Of a stretch of DNA of 6,721 nucleotides, positions 5,398-6,721 are shown one piece after another; within the stretch, counting starts at the first letter, position 1; every line of letters starts with the position of its first letter. Under the pieces are notes generated by a model, which searched no databases, was not told the origin of the DNA, and saw only the letters and a program-made list of their open reading frames with translations. Made by a program: the position numbers and the translations under genes. Source of the DNA: Chthoniobacterales bacterium (GTDB lineage: Bacteria > Verrucomicrobiota > Verrucomicrobiia > Chthoniobacterales > UBA10450); assembly GCA_013812515.1 (NCBI GenBank), contig JACCTI010000374.1, positions 1-6,721 on the forward strand, read 5' to 3'.

Positions 5398-6680
5398 TAG
5401 CGCATCCTACCGCCGTAGACGGCCTTGTCACCAAGTTCCTCCGCAATCCGGAGAAGCTGGTTATACTTCGCCACGCGATCCGTTCGGCAGAGCGAACCGG
5501 TCTTGATTTGTCCCGCGTTCGTCGCGACCGCGATGTCCGCGATCGTGGTGTCTTCCGTCTCGCCGGAGCGATGGCTTATCACGGCCGTGTAGTTGTTCTC
5601 TACCGCGAGACGGATGGCATCGAATGTCTCCGTCAGCGTGCCGATCTGATTCACCTTGATGAGAATGGAATTGGCGACGCCCTCTTCGATTCCCTTGCGC
5701 AAAAACTCAACATTGGTCACGAAGAGATCGTCGCCGACGAGCTGAATGCCGTCGCCGAGTCGCTCCGTTAGTTTCTTCCAGCCGGCCCAATCATTCTCGG
5801 CGCACCCGTCTTCGATTGAGATGATCGGGAAACGTTTCGCGAGCGCTTCATACAAATCGATCAGCTCCTCCGCATTCCGCTGCGAGCCGTCAGATTTTTT
5901 GAAAACGTACGCGCCGCTTTCCTTGTCGTAGAACTCCGAGGAGGCGGCATCGAGCGCGATGAAAATTTGCTCGCCCAGTCTATAACCCGCTTGCTCAACC
6001 GCGGTGGCGATCGATTCGAGCGCATCTTCCGCCGAGCTGAGCTTCGGAGCAAAGCCACCTTCATCGCCGATCGCAGTCGACAGGCCGCGTTTCTTCAGCA
6101 CGTCTTTGAGCGCATGGAAAACTTCCGTTCCATAGCGCAACGCTTCTCCGAAGGTGGGCGCCCCTTTCGGCATGATCATGAACTCTTGAAAATCGATCGG
6201 CGCATCGGAGTGGGCGCCACCGTTCAGGATGTTCATCATCGGCACGGGGAGCACATTGGCGCGCGGGCCGCCGAGATAGCGAAACAGAGACATGTCCGAG
6301 AAAGCAGCCGCGGCGTGGGCGTTGGCTAACGAGACCCCGAGGAGCGCATTTGCGCCGAGGTTCTTCTTGTTCTTGCTCCCGTCGAGCGCGATCAGCTTGC
6401 GATCGATCGCCTCCTGATCGAGCGCGTCGGCTCCGGTTAAAGCCTCCGCGACCGTTTCATTGATGGCGCGAACCGCTCGCGTGACGCCTTTGCCGCCGTA
6501 GCGCCCCTTGTCCCCATCGCGCAGCTCCCAGGCTTCGTGTTCACCGGTGCTCGCGCCACTCGGAACCGCGGCGCGTCCAAACGCGCCACCTTCCAGAATC
6601 AGATCGACTTCCACAGTCGGATTGCCACGGGAATCGAGAATTTCGCGGCCCCTGATTTTCTTGATGCTGGTGCGTGCCAT
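5397..6680 (-). CDS. eno: Enolase (phosphopyruvate hydratase)
   Basis: Glycolytic enzyme interconverting 2-phosphoglycerate and phosphoenolpyruvate; cytoplasmic, Mg-dependent, usually a dimer or octamer and a degradosome partner in some bacteria. From ATG 6680 it is 427 residues, normal for the family. Visible landmarks: GREILDSRGNPTVEVD (11-26); GASTG (42-46, mobile loop serine); GGAHSDAPIDFQEFMIMP (154-171) with His157 and Glu166; GDEGGF (205-210) with catalytic Glu207; metal ligands Asp244, Glu290 (SIED) and Asp317 (GDDLF); Lys342 in ILIKVNQIGTLTET; and SHRSGETEDT (369-378). All active-site residues are present. A TTG at 6710 would add ten residues (HHVRLDFVP) with no family likeness, so ATG 6680 is preferred, although no strong Shine-Dalgarno precedes it. 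The promoter lies outside or at the window edge. Transcribed with ftsB. Confidence 0.98.
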   Translation of the reverse strand: MARTSIKKIRGREILDSRGNPTVEVDLILEGGAFGRAAVPSGASTGEHEAWELRDGDKGRYGGKGVTRAVRAINETVAEALTGADALDQEAIDRKLIALDGSKNKKNLGANALLGVSLANAHAAAAFSDMSLFRYLGGPRANVLPVPMMNILNGGAHSDAPIDFQEFMIMPKGAPTFGEALRYGTEVFHALKDVLKKRGLSTAIGDEGGFAPKLSSAEDALESIATAVEQAGYRLGEQIFIALDAASSEFYDKESGAYVFKKSDGSQRNAEELIDLYEALAKRFPIISIEDGCAENDWAGWKKLTERLGDGIQLVGDDLFVTNVEFLRKGIEEGVANSILIKVNQIGTLTETFDAIRLAVENNYTAVISHRSGETEDTTIADIAVATNAGQIKTGSLCRTDRVAKYNQLLRIAEELGDKAVYGGRMR

Positions 6681-6721
6681 AGGAACGAAATCGAGCCGCA
6701 CATGATGCAAGGCGACTGCGT

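Noticed and set aside
6681..6710. Ten-residue N-terminal extension of enolase from TTG 6710
   Set aside because: Enolases begin close to the position given by ATG 6680; the extension has no conserved residues and a weak start codon.
1..6721. Undescribed defence, mobile or biosynthetic gene system
   Set aside because: All recognisable genes are housekeeping or a single exported protease; no cluster of unknown genes is present to support such a claim.

Overview
The window looks like an ordinary chromosomal segment of a GC-rich bacterium, most likely a member of Verrucomicrobiota (Chthoniobacterales/Spartobacteria-like). The best lineage clue is the secreted metalloprotease at 1654-3102. It ends in two tandem copies of a domain (motifs such as GFIIGGS, IRGLGPSL, NDDW, GLVEVYDL) that I associate with exported proteins of that group. 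This assignment rests on recalled family knowledge, not on a search. Phage, plasmid, defence or CRISPR genes are not seen.

The left half reads rightward. A class I (NifS/IscS-like) cysteine desulfurase enters from outside the window (1-1011). It overlaps by 14 nt a SprT-like zinc metalloprotein (998-1642). A TATAAT box sits across the stop codon of that gene, followed within 10 nt by the GTG start of the matrixin-type protease (1654-3102).

The right half reads leftward. Enolase (start at 6680) is followed by an FtsB/DivIC-type division protein sharing one base with it (TAGTG), then a 385-nt gap, then release factor 2. The prfB gene is split by an in-frame UGA at codon 25. It carries the classical +1 programmed frameshift signal (CGGAGG TTT CTT TGA C), so the real product starts near 4667 and not at the downstream in-frame GTG (4555).

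The two halves converge on a 430-nt intergenic region (3103-3532) that holds a large nested inverted repeat and a chain of small perfect hairpins. The ftsB-prfB gap (4668-5052) holds two copies of a second, roughly 83-nt inverted-repeat element and a terminator-like hairpin between them. All three large elements begin with (G)TTGTAG or TGTAG and end with CTACAAC, and each arm is a small palindrome right after GTAG. This is the architecture of paired REP sequences (REPIN/BIME) mobilised by RAYT transposases, and it is the most interesting non-coding signal here.

Functionally the genes are housekeeping: sulfur mobilisation, glycolysis, cell division and translation termination, plus one exported protease. 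I see no convincing novel multi-gene system. The points worth a second look are the prfB recoding site, the REPIN-like elements, the probable leaderless start of the protease, and the protease's duplicated C-terminal domain.
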